A stretch of DNA of 64,000 nucleotides. It comes from Alishewanella aestuarii B11. Lineage in GTDB: Bacteria; Pseudomonadota; Gammaproteobacteria; Enterobacterales; Alteromonadaceae. The notes beneath the pieces are model-generated. The model did no database searches. It was given only the letters and a program-made list of their open reading frames with translations, and was not told the origin of the DNA. How positions within the stretch are numbered: the first letter of the stretch is position 1; every line of letters begins with the position of its first letter. This document shows positions 43,027 through 51,256 of the stretch, piece after piece. Where the stretch lies: contig NZ_ALAB01000010.1 in NCBI RefSeq assembly GCF_000280055.1, forward strand, positions 1-64,000, in the 5' to 3' direction. Position numbers and translations under genes: made by a program.

Positions 43027-44046
43027 ATGAAGTTCGCAACGTTAAAAAATCAGACCCGTGATGGGCAGTTAGTGGTAGTAAGCCGAGATCTGAGCCGCTG
43101 TATTGCTATTCCGCATATCGCCGCCACCATGCAGCAATTATTAGATCATTGGTCCAGCCTGGCGCCGAAGGCGGCTGAAATTTATCAGGCATTAAATGCC
43201 GGCACAGTACCGGGTGAGCAACGTTTTGTGCAGGCCGACTGTGAGTCGCCACTGCCACGTGCTTATCAGTGGGCAGACGGCAGTGCCTATGTTAACCACG
43301 TCGAGCTGGTGCGTAAGGCGCGTAACGCCGAGATGCCGGAAACCTTCTGGACGGATCCGCTGATGTATCAGGGCGGCTCGGATGATTTTATCGGCCCGCG
43401 CGATCCTATTGCTGCCGTCAGTGAGCAGCACGGGATCGACTTTGAAGGTGAAGTGGCCGTGGTGACGGATGATGTCCCTATGGGCATCAGTGCCGAACAG
43501 GCATTAAGCCGGATCCGGTTACTGATGCTGGTCAACGACGTATCGCTGCGCGGTTTGATCCCAAATGAACTGGCCAAGGGCTTTGGTTTTTTCCAATCCA
43601 AGCCGGCATCCAGCTTTAGCCCGGTGGCCGTGACGCCGGATGAATTGGGTAAATACTGGCAGGGGGGGCGCTTGCATCTACCACTGCTGTCGCATTACAA
43701 CGGCATTGCTTTTGGTAAACCTAATGCTGGCCTTGATATGACCTTCCACTTTGGCGAGTTGGTAGCGCATGCGGCGAAAACCCGCAATCTGGGCGCCGGT
43801 GCTATTATTGGTTCGGGTACGGTATCGAATAAGCAAGGTACTGCCTATGGTACTTCTATTGAAGAAGGTGGCGTCGGTTATAGCTGTATCGCCGAAATCC
43901 GGATGATTGAAACCATTCGGGATGGCAAACCCAGTACCAACTTTATGCGCTTTGGCGATAGTATCCGCTTGGAAATGCTGGATGAGCAAGGCCAGAGTAT
44001 TTTTGGCGCCATTGACCAGCAAGTGGTGGAGTATCAGGGGCAATGA
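43027..44046 (+). CDS. fahA: Fumarylacetoacetase (FAH-family hydrolase)
   Basis: Last step of the pathway: hydrolyses fumarylacetoacetate to fumarate and acetoacetate. 339 residues with an N-terminal FAH_N_2-like domain and the catalytic FAH domain (FYQ/metal region around GIDFEGEVAVVTDDVP, with acidic ligands, and GFFQSKPASSFSPVAV). The family also has other hydrolases, but the context between hmgA and maiA makes this role likely. Its stop overlaps the maiA start by 4 bases. Confidence 0.92.
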   Translation: MKFATLKNQTRDGQLVVVSRDLSRCIAIPHIAATMQQLLDHWSSLAPKAAEIYQALNAGTVPGEQRFVQADCESPLPRAYQWADGSAYVNHVELVRKARNAEMPETFWTDPLMYQGGSDDFIGPRDPIAAVSEQHGIDFEGEVAVVTDDVPMGISAEQALSRIRLLMLVNDVSLRGLIPNELAKGFGFFQSKPASSFSPVAVTPDELGKYWQGGRLHLPLLSHYNGIAFGKPNAGLDMTFHFGELVAHAAKTRNLGAGAIIGSGTVSNKQGTAYGTSIEEGGVGYSCIAEIRMIETIRDGKPSTNFMRFGDSIRLEMLDEQGQSIFGAIDQQVVEYQGQ

Positions 44047-44684
44047 AACTCTACAGCTACTGGCGATCTTCTGCCGCTTATCGGGTGCGGATCGCCCTGA
44101 ATCTGAAGCAGCTGAGCTTTGAAACCATTCCGGTGCATCTGCTCAAAGACGGTGGTCAGCAGCATAGCAGCGCCTATCAGGCGCTAAATCCGGCTGAGCT
44201 GGTACCAACCCTGGTCGATGAGCAAGGTAGCCTGAGTCAGTCACTGGCGATTATCGAGTATCTGGATGAAACCTATCCCGAGCCGCGCCTGTTGCCGCAA
44301 GAGCCGTTTGCCCGTGCTAAAGTGCGGGCACTGGCGCTGGATATTGCTTGCGATCTGCATCCGTTAAATAATCTACGGGTGCTGCAGTATCTGACCGGGG
44401 AGCTGGCGTTGGATGAAGCGCAAAAGCTGCGCTGGATCCAACATTGGCTGACACTGGGCTTTAATGCGCTGGAGCAAAAGCTACAGCAAACGGCAGGTCA
44501 GTATTGCTATGGTGATGACGTTAGTCTGGCGGATCTGTGCCTGGTACCTCAGGTTTATAACGCGCTGCGTTTTAACCTGGATCTGAGCCGCTATCCGCTG
44601 ATCAGCCGTATTTATCAGCATTGTCTGCAACTTGCTGCCTTTGCGTTGGCGGCTCCCGAACAACAGCCTGACGCACAACTTTAA
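44043..44684 (+). CDS. maiA: Maleylacetoacetate isomerase
   Basis: Glutathione S-transferase zeta-class enzyme that isomerises maleylacetoacetate to fumarylacetoacetate with glutathione. The zeta signature SSAAYRVRIALN is at residues 9-20; the thioredoxin-like N domain is followed by an all-helical C domain. 213 residues. In most zeta enzymes the signature reads SSCxxRVRIAL; here Ala replaces the Cys, which is common in bacteria and not essential. A long perfect terminator overlaps the stop codon and ends the operon. Confidence 0.94.
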   Translation: MKLYSYWRSSAAYRVRIALNLKQLSFETIPVHLLKDGGQQHSSAYQALNPAELVPTLVDEQGSLSQSLAIIEYLDETYPEPRLLPQEPFARAKVRALALDIACDLHPLNNLRVLQYLTGELALDEAQKLRWIQHWLTLGFNALEQKLQQTAGQYCYGDDVSLADLCLVPQVYNALRFNLDLSRYPLISRIYQHCLQLAAFALAAPEQQPDAQL

Positions 44685-44718
44685 AAGCTGGCGCCCGGTA
44701 TGGGCGCCAGCTTTTATC
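44683..44718 (+). terminator. Intrinsic terminator after maiA
   Basis: AAAAGCTGGCGCCC and GGGCGCCAGCTTTT form a perfect 14-bp stem around GGTAT; the T run is part of the right arm. Symmetric, so it may work both ways. Confidence 0.9.
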
Positions 44719-44918
44719 TATCACATTGCAGACCTATTCTGAAAGCTACTGCAAACATATTGCCGCCGATTGTGTCCCGCACCGGGATCCGCTAAGCTGT
44801 GGTGTGGCTGTCATCTGCGCTGTGTGGCAAAATTCAGCCCGGTATGCCACAACCTGGTTACCGCAGTCAGTCTATTGCAGTTGTCATTTCTGAACAGGCA
44901 AGGAGTTACTAGTCACGG

Positions 44919-45761
44919 ATGTCAATTATGGATCACTTTAGCTGGTGGCGTCAGGCGCCCTTTGCCAGTGCGCTGTTTCAGGATCTGCCCGCCAGTACCA
45001 CGCAGAATCATTGTATCGCTGCCAATGCAGTATTTAAAATTGTTACCGGGCTGGATGAGCAGCAACTGGCGCAGGCGCCGGCTGAAAACTTCAATGTCCG
45101 GGCAGTATTTTATTCGGCAAACACCCATCTTTATTATCAGGTAAACAGCTTTGCGCCTGAGCCGGGCTATCAGTTAGTCACCTTACACCAGTTGCCGGAG
45201 TTACCGGTCAGCCGTCAGGCTAGCATTCAACCTGACGCGGCTCGCCTTAGTGCCACCTTATTGGAAATTACCGAGCGTTTTATCGGTTTGCAGCCTGCTG
45301 CTGTGCCGGCAATGCTGCAACTGACGTTACAGCAGTTAGGCGAAGTGGTGCGGGCTGACCGGGCCTATTTGTTTGATTACGATTTTATCCGGCAAAGCTG
45401 CTCCAACACCTTTGAATGGTGTGCACCTGGTATTGCGCCCGAAATTCAGACATTACAACAAGTACCGCTGGCGGCCATTCCTCAGTGGCTAAATACCCAC
45501 CGACATGGCCGGGAGATGTATCTGCCAGATGTACCCTCTTTGCCCGATGACGATGCACTAAAGCAGCTATTGCAACCGCAGGGGATAAAAAGTTTATTGA
45601 CGATACCTATTGCTGATGAGCAGCAGTTATATGGTTTTGTCGGTTTTGATTCTGTTCGTCAGTATCACTACTATACTGAACAGGAGAGGTTGTTGTTAGG
45701 GATGTTTGCCCGCATTTTGGTTAAGCTGAAACACCAGGCCGCTGCTTTAGGGGAGGAGTGA
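44919..45761 (+). CDS. PAS-like/GAF sensory protein without output domain
   Basis: 280 residues, no membrane segment. Residues about 20-95 resemble a PAS domain (CIAANAVFKIVTGLDEQQL ... VNSFAPEPGYQLVTLHQL), and about 120-270 form a GAF domain (LGEVVRADRAYLFDYDF ... IKSLLTIPIADEQQLYGFVGFDSVR in pattern). No kinase, GGDEF or DNA-binding part follows, so it must pass its signal to a partner. The next gene, for a small membrane protein, begins two bases after its stop. The ATG at 44919 has only a modest site; an ATG at 44928 in the same frame is possible. Confidence 0.7.
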   Translation: MSIMDHFSWWRQAPFASALFQDLPASTTQNHCIAANAVFKIVTGLDEQQLAQAPAENFNVRAVFYSANTHLYYQVNSFAPEPGYQLVTLHQLPELPVSRQASIQPDAARLSATLLEITERFIGLQPAAVPAMLQLTLQQLGEVVRADRAYLFDYDFIRQSCSNTFEWCAPGIAPEIQTLQQVPLAAIPQWLNTHRHGREMYLPDVPSLPDDDALKQLLQPQGIKSLLTIPIADEQQLYGFVGFDSVRQYHYYTEQERLLLGMFARILVKLKHQAAALGEE

Positions 45762-45763
45762 CG

Positions 45764-45970
45764 ATGCTAAGATTTCCACAACGTTGGTTAAACCGGCTGT
45801 TATGTTACGTTGGCTTGTTTGGGGTGCTGTTTCAGCTCACTGCCGCCTTGCATGCCTGGTGGCATCAGATCCCGTTACCCCATTTCTGGTTGTTGCTAGT
45901 GGCGCCGTTGTTATGCCTGGTGTCCGGACTCTGGTCGCCATTACAGCCACAGCAAGAGCCGCAGTCGTAA
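45764..45970 (+). CDS. Small membrane protein, 68 aa
   Basis: Two hydrophobic helices (LLCYVGLFGVLFQLTAALHAWW and FWLLLVAPLLCLVSGLW) separated by a short turn, with a basic N-terminus and a Gln-rich C-terminal tail. I recognise no family. ATG 45764 is preceded by GGGAGGAG inside the end of the PAS/GAF gene; GTG 45758 is less likely. Tight coupling to the sensor gene suggests the two work together, perhaps by tethering the sensor to the membrane, but this is inference. Confidence 0.6.
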   Translation: MLRFPQRWLNRLLCYVGLFGVLFQLTAALHAWWHQIPLPHFWLLLVAPLLCLVSGLWSPLQPQQEPQS

Positions 45971-45974
45971 TAAT

Positions 45975-46454
45975 TCAGCGTCGGGGTTTAAACATACCCT
46001 GGACGGTCACATCCTTTACTCCGTTCTGGTCGAAAATAAAGTTAATTTGTCCCGGGCCACGGCTGAAATAAAATATCTCACCATCCAGCTTTAACACATA
46101 GCGACCACGTGCGGTGCGGGCCAGTGGATCCCGGCTAACTTCAAGCCGGCGCTCAGCAATCTCCAGGGTAAAGGCACGTAATGGCTGCTGACTGAAATCA
46201 GTGACAAAAAGATCCTCATCATTTTGCAAAATAATATAGAGCGAATATTTTTGCGGTGGCGCCGGCAGCCGGGTTTGTTGCTCGCCGATACTAAACAGGT
46301 AACTGCCCTCTTCCCGAAACAGCGTTAACGGGAAGGTTTTTTGTATTTTCTGACCATCAGCCTGTTCAAGTTTGAGTTTGCCTTCAATCACAAAGTCTGC
46401 TGCTGCGCTAAAGCTCAGTAATATCGCCATTAACGCCAACAGAACTCTGATCAT
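45975..46454 (-). CDS. Hypothetical exported protein
   Basis: A signal peptide (MIRVLLALMAILLSFSAAA) precedes about 140 residues with a mostly beta pattern and no Cys; no lipobox. I recognise no family. I start at ATG 46454; ATG 46472 is in frame but adds a polar segment before the signal peptide. It lies 18 bases after mltD on the same strand and may be the last gene of a gloB-mltD transcript. It ends 4 bases from the convergent small membrane protein gene. Confidence 0.65.
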   Translation of the reverse strand: MIRVLLALMAILLSFSAAADFVIEGKLKLEQADGQKIQKTFPLTLFREEGSYLFSIGEQQTRLPAPPQKYSLYIILQNDEDLFVTDFSQQPLRAFTLEIAERRLEVSRDPLARTARGRYVLKLDGEIFYFSRGPGQINFIFDQNGVKDVTVQGMFKPRR

Positions 46455-46472
46455 GGGGCTTGACCTCAACAA

Positions 46473-48059
46473 TTAGACAGCACCAGCGTCGACTAACAAG
46501 GTGAGTTGTTGGCCAGGCTGTAGAAAGTTTTCTGTATTAATATTATTCCACTTTACAATATCTGCCACTGATACGCTGAATCTTTGCGCGATTTTCGATA
46601 ACGAGTCGCCAGGCCTGACCCGATAATTGAGCGTGCGGGTTGTCGCCAGCACCAGAGGTTGCTGCTTGCTGTAAATGGTGAGCTGCTGACCTTCACGAAG
46701 GGGCGCGCCAGCGGCAAGCTTATTCCACTCCCGGATCTGGGCTACGGTCACGTCATATTTTCGGCTCAGATCCCACAGCGTATCACCGCGTTGGATCTGA
46801 TGCTTAACTGCCGTTGCCGGGGTCTGACCGCTGGTATTTGCCAATTGTGTCTGTTGCTCAGTATCAATGTTGTTGCCTCTTGGAAGCAACAGATTCTGGC
46901 CAATTCGGATATTGTTGTTTGTCAGATTATTCAGTTTCTGTATCGCTGCGACACTGATGCCATAACGTTTGGCGATCGCACCGAGGGTATCGCCGCTTTT
47001 AACCTGATACGGCTGCCACTGCATCATTTTTTCTACCGGCGTTTGGGCTAGCTGGGCAGAGAAATGTTCGGCTTTTTCTACCGGTAATACCAGTTGGTGT
47101 GGTCCTTCCGGTGCGGTTGCCCACTGGCTGTAGCCGGGATTTAACGCCTGTAAATCGGCAATACTAATGCCAGCCAGCTCCGCGGCGACGACCAGATCCA
47201 ATTGCCGGCCGGCATCGACTATTGCAATCTTGGGTTCGTTAGCAATAAATTTCCAGACAATTTCAAACTCTTCCGGTCGCTTTAGAATGTCAACCAGTGC
47301 CAGTAATTTTGGGATATAGGCGGTAGTTTCAGCGGGTAAGTCAAGCGACCAGAAGTCTGTCGGTAAGCGCCGCTTTTTGTTAGCCTGGATCGCCCGCATA
47401 ATACGACCTTCACCGGCGTTATATGCGGCAATAGCGTTGAGCCAGTCATGCTCCAGGGTGTTATACAGATACTCTAAATAATCTAACGCCGCCCGGGTAG
47501 ATTGCACCACATCTTTACGGCCATCGTACCAACTATTTTGCGCTAAACCAAAACGCTTAGCGGTGGCCGGCATAAACTGCCACATACCGGCAGCACGTGA
47601 TGGCGATTGGGCGTAAGGGTCAAAGGCACTCTCAACGATAGGCAATAACGCCAGTTCGAGTGGCATTTGCCGTTTTTCCAGCTCTTCGACGATAAAAAAC
47701 AAAAAGGGTTGCGCCCGACCGGCAATCCGATCCAGATAACCCTGGTTATCGGCATAAAAATTACGTTGCTCAATAATAGGGCGCGTTTGCGGAACTTTAA
47801 AAGATAACTGCGCCTGGATCCGTTGCCAGAGGTCTTCCAGCTCGGATGCCTCCAACAATTGCTCCTCACTGAGGCCGGCACTCCACAAGCGTTCAGCAAT
47901 CAATTCGGCAGATGCAGTATCTTTATGAAAATCAGTGGTTTTGGGTTTTACTGCAGGCTGAACCGCAGTAACAGCCGTGTTATCAGAGTTAGACCCTGTC
48001 GTGCTGACACAGCCAGTAAGCAGTGCCAGCAATACAACGGCAGAGATTCTTACAGTCAT
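46473..48059 (-). CDS. mltD: MltD, membrane-bound lytic murein transglycosylase D
   Basis: Cuts peptidoglycan glycan strands with formation of 1,6-anhydro ends. A lipoprotein signal (MTVRISAVVLLALLTGC, Cys17) starts the 528-residue protein. The SLT domain has the catalytic Glu in LPIVESAFDPYAQSPSRAAG and the conserved GMWQFMPAT. Three LysM domains follow near residues 345-390, 420-465 and 480-525, for peptidoglycan binding. I start at ATG 48059; the frame extends 18 codons further. gloB lies 55 bases upstream on the same strand, as in E. coli where mltD and gloB are neighbours. Confidence 0.95.
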   Translation of the reverse strand: MTVRISAVVLLALLTGCVSTTGSNSDNTAVTAVQPAVKPKTTDFHKDTASAELIAERLWSAGLSEEQLLEASELEDLWQRIQAQLSFKVPQTRPIIEQRNFYADNQGYLDRIAGRAQPFLFFIVEELEKRQMPLELALLPIVESAFDPYAQSPSRAAGMWQFMPATAKRFGLAQNSWYDGRKDVVQSTRAALDYLEYLYNTLEHDWLNAIAAYNAGEGRIMRAIQANKKRRLPTDFWSLDLPAETTAYIPKLLALVDILKRPEEFEIVWKFIANEPKIAIVDAGRQLDLVVAAELAGISIADLQALNPGYSQWATAPEGPHQLVLPVEKAEHFSAQLAQTPVEKMMQWQPYQVKSGDTLGAIAKRYGISVAAIQKLNNLTNNNIRIGQNLLLPRGNNIDTEQQTQLANTSGQTPATAVKHQIQRGDTLWDLSRKYDVTVAQIREWNKLAAGAPLREGQQLTIYSKQQPLVLATTRTLNYRVRPGDSLSKIAQRFSVSVADIVKWNNINTENFLQPGQQLTLLVDAGAV

Positions 48060-48114
48060 AACATGGTTCCAAATGTAAAAAGACGATATTACCTGTCTGA
48101 CCAGACATTGCAAG

Positions 48115-48882
48115 TCAGGATTTAAACTGATCTTTGGCTTGTCTTAAGTAAGTAAACAAAGCCAAAGCCGAGTTTTGATTAAATTTCCGTTGTAGCCTAC
48201 TGTTTTCGCAGCGTAAAAACGGATTAACTTTTCTCTCAGTCGCCAATAGCGCTGGCAGGGTAGGCTCAGATAACTGACGTTTTTGCTGGCAATGCTTTAG
48301 GTGCAGCTGCAAATCAGAGTTATCTGGCTCTATGCTCAGGGCAAAGGCTATATTGGCAAGGGTATATTCGTGAGTACAGCAGATTAGCGTATCGTCCGGC
48401 AGTGCCGCCAGGGATTGCAAAGACTGATACAGCTGCTCTGCGGTCCCCTCAAATAAGCGGCCACAACCAACGCTAAACAGCGTATCACCACAAAACAGAA
48501 CGGGCGCTGAATAAAAACCAATATGACCTGCGGTATGGCCGGGAAGGTCGAACACCTGGCACTGCCAGTTTAGCTCAGGTACACTTAACAGGTCTCCGCC
48601 GGACACTAGCTGTTCAAGTCCTTGAATTCTGGATTCTTCTGCAGCGGGGCCGATAATCCGACAAGCTGGGTAGTGTTGTTTTAATTGCCGGATACCGCCG
48701 GTATGATCGGCATGATGATGAGTAATGAGGATCGCCGCAGGTATTTTTTGCTGTTGCTGCAGAAACGGGATCACGGCTTCAGCATCACCCGGATCGACAA
48801 CCAGGCAGTAGGGGTTGTGTTGCTCGGTCAGAACCCAGATATAATTATCATTAAAGGCAGGTAGCGGGATCAGTTCTGGCAT
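48115..48882 (-). CDS. gloB: Hydroxyacylglutathione hydrolase (glyoxalase II)
   Basis: Hydrolyses S-lactoylglutathione to lactate and glutathione, the second step of methylglyoxal detoxification. Metallo-beta-lactamase fold with the metal motif THHHADHTGG (His55, His57, Asp59, His60) and later ligands His in LPGHTAGHIG, Asp in FCGDTLFSVGCGRL and His in CTHEYTL. 255 residues from ATG 48882 (MPELIPLPAFNDNY). Divergent from the methyltransferase gene with only 40 bases between the starts. Confidence 0.96.
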   Translation of the reverse strand: MPELIPLPAFNDNYIWVLTEQHNPYCLVVDPGDAEAVIPFLQQQQKIPAAILITHHHADHTGGIRQLKQHYPACRIIGPAAEESRIQGLEQLVSGGDLLSVPELNWQCQVFDLPGHTAGHIGFYSAPVLFCGDTLFSVGCGRLFEGTAEQLYQSLQSLAALPDDTLICCTHEYTLANIAFALSIEPDNSDLQLHLKHCQQKRQLSEPTLPALLATERKVNPFLRCENSRLQRKFNQNSALALFTYLRQAKDQFKS

Positions 48883-48922
48883 TTGAAGGCTCCATGCATC
48901 GCAAAGAAGGCTGCACCTTAAC

Positions 48923-49654
48923 ATGAAACCGGCATTACGTGAAAATCAGCTGCAAGCGCCGAAACACTGGCAAAGTTTCCGGCAGGGACCGGCCTTGGCC
49001 GCAGCATTAGAACAGCAATTGGCACCCTGGTGGCAGCAAATCTTTGGCTATTATTTGTTAAAAGTTGGGGATCTCAGCTGCCAACTGAGCACGCCGGAAT
49101 GCCGGGTGCGTTATCAGTTACGGCTGGGCTCTGCCAGTATTACCCCTGATGTTGTGGCAGAGCCGGATGCGTTGCCGATCGCTTGTAGTAGTGTCGATGC
49201 GGTATTGCTCAGCCACTGCCTGGAGTTTCAGAATGATCCGCATCATGTGATCCGTGAAGCACACCGGGTGCTGGTTGCGGACGGCTATTTGTTGCTCAGT
49301 GGCTTTAACCCACATAGCTGGTTAGGGTTATGGCGCTGTTTACCGGCGTATCAGCAGCAATTGCCCTGGCAAGGACACTTTTTTAGTGCAGCCCGGATCA
49401 AAGATTGGCTACACCTGATCGGTTTTGAAGTCATGGCTGAACAGCGATTTTTTTGCAGCGCCATGCTGGCACAAGAGTTTCGGCAGAGTAGCTGGCAGAA
49501 GTTTAATGAACGCTTTCTAAACCTGTTTGCGTCCAGTTACTTATTAGTGGCGCGCAAACGAGAATTACCGCTGACTCCGATCCGTCCGAAGTGGCGGGTA
49601 CAAAGTAGTTTTAGCCCGGCGCAGCAGGGCATCCGCGCCAGAGAAAAACTCTAG
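48923..49654 (+). CDS. SAM-dependent methyltransferase, YafS-like
   Basis: 243 residues with a class I methyltransferase C-terminal half: SSVDAVLLSHCLEFQNDPHHVIREAHRVLVADGYLLLSGFNP in pattern, that is, motifs II and III of type 11 methyltransferases. The glycine-rich motif I is weak. A divergent gloB neighbour is also found with E. coli yafS, so I take it as a YafS-type enzyme; the substrate is not known. The start ATG at 48923 is close to the divergent gloB start. A hairpin ACGCCCGC/GCGGGCGT follows. Confidence 0.8.
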   Translation: MKPALRENQLQAPKHWQSFRQGPALAAALEQQLAPWWQQIFGYYLLKVGDLSCQLSTPECRVRYQLRLGSASITPDVVAEPDALPIACSSVDAVLLSHCLEFQNDPHHVIREAHRVLVADGYLLLSGFNPHSWLGLWRCLPAYQQQLPWQGHFFSAARIKDWLHLIGFEVMAEQRFFCSAMLAQEFRQSSWQKFNERFLNLFASSYLLVARKRELPLTPIRPKWRVQSSFSPAQQGIRAREKL

Positions 49655-49669
49655 CCAACGCCTAAAGCT

Positions 49670-49689
49670 ACGCCCGCAATAGCGGGCGT
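49670..49689. terminator. Bidirectional hairpin between convergent genes
   Basis: ACGCCCGC-AATA-GCGGGCGT, a perfect 8-bp stem between the methyltransferase and the TraB/GumN gene. No clear T run on either side, so its strength is uncertain. Confidence 0.5.
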
Positions 49690-49714
49690 GCTCTGGAGAT
49701 GAGAGGGTTCTGAT

Positions 49715-50572
49715 TTATTCCGTCAGTTGTGTCAACTGATATCCCTGATCAGCGAGTAACTTCAATAAGCCGTCTTTGCCTGCCAGGTGCAAAGCGCCAA
49801 CCAGTACCATTACGTTGTTTTCTTCCAACGCCGTCAGCGTTTTCATCCAGGCGTGGTTGCGATCAGTTAGTAGTATGGCTTCCAATTCAGGATATTGCTG
49901 CATATCTTTTAAGAATAGCGTTTCGAGCTGGCCAACATCGCCCTTTACCCAGGCCGTTTTCATCTCACCTAACATCCCCTCCAGCTTATCCAGATCGTTT
50001 AAGGTCGAGCTGATCACCAGATTCGCATCGAGTTGATTCATGGCGTTTAACACGGCAAGGTGCTCATCAAGGGTTTCCAGACCGGCCAGCGTCTTATTTT
50101 GTTGCTGTCCCAACTGCCAGTAATGCATATCAACGCCGGTACCGGCGGCTCCCAGCCGTTGCAATTCCAGTACTGACATGGTCATTGACGCAAAGGCAGG
50201 TTTAAATTGCTCTAACGAGGTCAGTGGCCATTGCCGCTTTTCGGCTTCGGCTTTTAATTTGGCATAGACTTCCGCTGATAAGACTTGTTGCAGACTTTGC
50301 CCCGGGGCAAAGGTATTCTGCGACATTAGTTGCATCATGCCTTGCGGCTGGGTCATGGCGCCAAGATCGGTCTCAAACAGCAGCTTAGAGCTGGCATTAA
50401 AAGCGGTATCGTAGGCTTTGGGCAGCGGAAAATCACTTTCACTAAGTAGATGTACTGTACCTGCCAGATAAAAGGTTTTCTCACCCTTGCTGACTTGCCA
50501 AACCGACGCGGCAAATAGTGACTGGCTGAGGAATAGACCTATCAGCAGGCTAAACTGGATTAAAAACCGCAT
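49715..50572 (-). CDS. TraB/GumN family protein
   Basis: 285 residues with a signal peptide (MRFLIQFSLLIGLFLSQSLFAA), so periplasmic. The family's conserved elements are present: FYLAGTVHLL near residue 36 and MVLVGALHLAGKDGLL near the C-terminus, each with the GxxH motif thought to bind metal. Some TraB/Tiki relatives are metalloproteases, but the bacterial members of this group lack an assigned substrate. Start ATG at 50572. Monocistronic by spacing. Confidence 0.88.
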   Translation of the reverse strand: MRFLIQFSLLIGLFLSQSLFAASVWQVSKGEKTFYLAGTVHLLSESDFPLPKAYDTAFNASSKLLFETDLGAMTQPQGMMQLMSQNTFAPGQSLQQVLSAEVYAKLKAEAEKRQWPLTSLEQFKPAFASMTMSVLELQRLGAAGTGVDMHYWQLGQQQNKTLAGLETLDEHLAVLNAMNQLDANLVISSTLNDLDKLEGMLGEMKTAWVKGDVGQLETLFLKDMQQYPELEAILLTDRNHAWMKTLTALEENNVMVLVGALHLAGKDGLLKLLADQGYQLTQLTE

Positions 50573-50612
50573 ACTCTTGCTCCTTCTGTTAGCGGTACCT
50601 TTGAACTGATGT

Positions 50613-51152
50613 TTACCACATCAGATCATCAGGGATTTGGTAAGCAGCATAGGGATCGTCCTCTGCTGCTACCGCGTGGTCCTGGCGGTTGTTCAATAGC
50701 ACTACACTCTCGGGTTGACGCTGTTGAATTTTTTCAGCGATTTGTGCCGGGACTAATGCATAGTGTTCACCCAGCCGGGCAATGGCTAGTAAACCACGGG
50801 TTAATTCACTATGCAACTTATCATTAACGTAAAGCCGTTTCACCAGCTTGCCATCGGTAAAGTTAAACACCACTTCACCACTCATCTTAATCTGATTGGT
50901 TTCGATCAGCTGTTTCACCTGGGCGGCGATGGCTTTTTTCTGCAGTTCAGCCTGCTTTTGCCGGTTTAGCTCCTGATCCCGGGCGACCTGTTCCTGCCGA
51001 CGTTGCTCGGCCAGAATACTGGCTTCATTAACCACTTTTTGATTTTTCGGCGCCTGCACCCGTTGTTGATGCTGCTGTTTTTTTACGGTTTTTAGTTTCT
51101 TGGCATCGGCCAGGCCAGCTTTTAACAGTTGTTCTTTCAGAGCATTACTCAT
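50613..51152 (-). CDS. DUF2058 family protein (YaiL-like)
   Basis: 179 residues. A long, highly charged helical N-terminal half (MSNALKEQLLKAGLADAKKLK ... RDQELNRQKQAELQKKA), followed by a compact C-terminal part with NFTDGKLVKRLYVNDKLHSEL, typical for DUF2058. Relatives are annotated as nucleoprotein or polynucleotide-associated, but no activity is established. Cytoplasmic. ATG at 51152. It is divergent from the DEAD-box gene, with about 100 bases between the starts. Confidence 0.9.
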   Translation of the reverse strand: MSNALKEQLLKAGLADAKKLKTVKKQQHQQRVQAPKNQKVVNEASILAEQRRQEQVARDQELNRQKQAELQKKAIAAQVKQLIETNQIKMSGEVVFNFTDGKLVKRLYVNDKLHSELTRGLLAIARLGEHYALVPAQIAEKIQQRQPESVVLLNNRQDHAVAAEDDPYAAYQIPDDLMW

Positions 51153-51256
51153 CGTTAATTCATCACAGTAGTGCGTAAGGTGACGCTATACTAGCGCGAT
51201 GGGCGGTGGCAGACAATTAGGGTATACTGGACACCAGATTTTTGGAGACAGATATT

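Noticed and set aside
44770-45144. 124-codon frame overlapping the start of the PAS/GAF gene
   Set aside because: The other frame gives a recognisable GAF protein over its full length; this one is rich in Cys, Pro and Arg and resembles nothing.
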